Assembly (NCBI GenBank): GCA_903879825.1
Contig: CAIRND010000287.1
Coordinates: forward strand, 1 to 5,144
Direction of reading: 5' to 3'
Length of the DNA: 5,144 nucleotides
Origin: an uncultured Geobacteraceae bacterium
GTDB lineage: Bacteria; Desulfobacterota; Desulfuromonadia; Geobacterales; Pseudopelobacteraceae
Under the pieces are notes generated by a model, which saw only the letters and a program-made list of their open reading frames with translations, was not told the origin of the DNA and made no database searches. Both the position numbers and the translations under genes were made by a program. The number at the start of each line of letters is the position of its first letter. Within the stretch, counting starts at the first letter, position 1. This document shows, piece after piece, positions 5,038-5,144 of the stretch.

Positions 5038-5078
5038 TTGTACCACCGCGCCCCCCTCGGGAAAGCACGGTGGTACAA
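5038..5078. terminator. Strong hairpin between convergent units, possible bidirectional terminator
   Basis: TTGTACCACCG (5038-5048) and CGGTGGTACAA (5068-5078) form a perfect 11-bp stem around a 19-nt C-rich loop. Neither strand has a T-run after the stem, so it is not a standard intrinsic terminator. Its position, 14 nt past copy B of the rarD end and about 11 bp from a possible minus-strand stop codon, suits a 3'-end structure shared by convergent genes. A protein-binding palindrome is equally possible. Confidence 0.4.
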
Positions 5079-5089
5079 TGTGAAAAGCC

Positions 5090-5144
5090 TTAGAGAGTCT
5101 TCAGGCTGGCTGTATAGGTAAATGTTTTTCCCGTTGATCCTGCG
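5090..5144 (-). CDS. Possible C-terminus of a convergent gene (partial, runs off window)
   Basis: On the minus strand the frame is open from the window edge and reads GSTGKTFTYTASLKTL before a TAA at 5092-5090. The alternation of polar and aromatic/hydrophobic residues resembles a terminal beta-strand of an exported or surface protein, but 17 codons are far too few to assign a family. A convergent gene here would fit the hairpin just beyond its stop. It could also be chance, since an open frame of this length is not significant. Confidence 0.3.
   Translation of the reverse strand, partial: AGSTGKTFTYTASLKTL

Noticed and set aside
5036..5080. T-box riboswitch fragment (GGTGGTAC and ACCGCG-like bases)
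   Set aside because: The similarity comes from a simple palindrome. There is no specifier stem, no antiterminator/terminator alternative and no aminoacyl-tRNA synthetase or biosynthesis gene following.
5122..5144. Start of a plus-strand gene at ATG 5122 (reads MFFPLIL)
   Set aside because: The only AGG lies 2-3 nt from the ATG, too close for initiation, and seven codons before the window ends cannot support a call. The minus-strand frame is slightly more plausible.

Overview
The window reads as chromosomal DNA of a Gram-negative, moderately GC-rich bacterium. The gene families and the style of the intergenic repeats suggest Desulfuromonadia (Geobacter/Pelobacter-like), but this is an inference from general resemblance; no rRNA or other marker gene is present.

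Positions 1-2027 (+) hold the distal end of a branched-chain amino acid ABC importer operon: the C-terminal half of the permease LivM, then the two ATPases LivG and LivF. Both junctions overlap by exactly 14 nt, so the three are very likely co-transcribed and translationally coupled. The binding protein, LivH and the LivM N-terminus would lie to the left of the window.

Positions 2028-2431 contain no gene. They are almost filled by a nested inverted-repeat element (about 2041-2399). Outer arms built from a 9-bp ACGCGGATG-type unit enclose inner arms built from CACAGAG units, around an 85-bp AT-rich core.

Positions 2432-4263 (+) encode two successive ten-helix drug/metabolite transporter (DMT) family permeases, an EamA-family protein and RarD. 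Their stop and start codons overlap (ATGA), so they form a coupled pair.

Positions 4292-4856 (-) encode a type II toxin-antitoxin module, brnT (toxin, first) and brnA (antitoxin). It has a good sigma70-type promoter placed so close to brnT that the transcript is predicted to be leaderless. The module is bracketed by a 62-bp direct repeat (59/62 identical). The left copy is the 3' end of rarD and its stop codon. The right copy (4963-5024) is a decayed duplicate carrying an in-frame stop. This indicates that the module was inserted at, or duplicated around, the 3' end of rarD. Beyond the right copy lie a strong 11-bp hairpin (5038-5078) and what may be the last 17 codons of a convergent minus-strand gene. 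That is the layout expected if rarD originally ran straight into the hairpin before the toxin-antitoxin module arrived.

The least explained elements are the nested repeat between livF and the eamA-like gene, and the palindrome-containing direct repeat flanking brnTA. The protein-coding genes themselves belong to known families.
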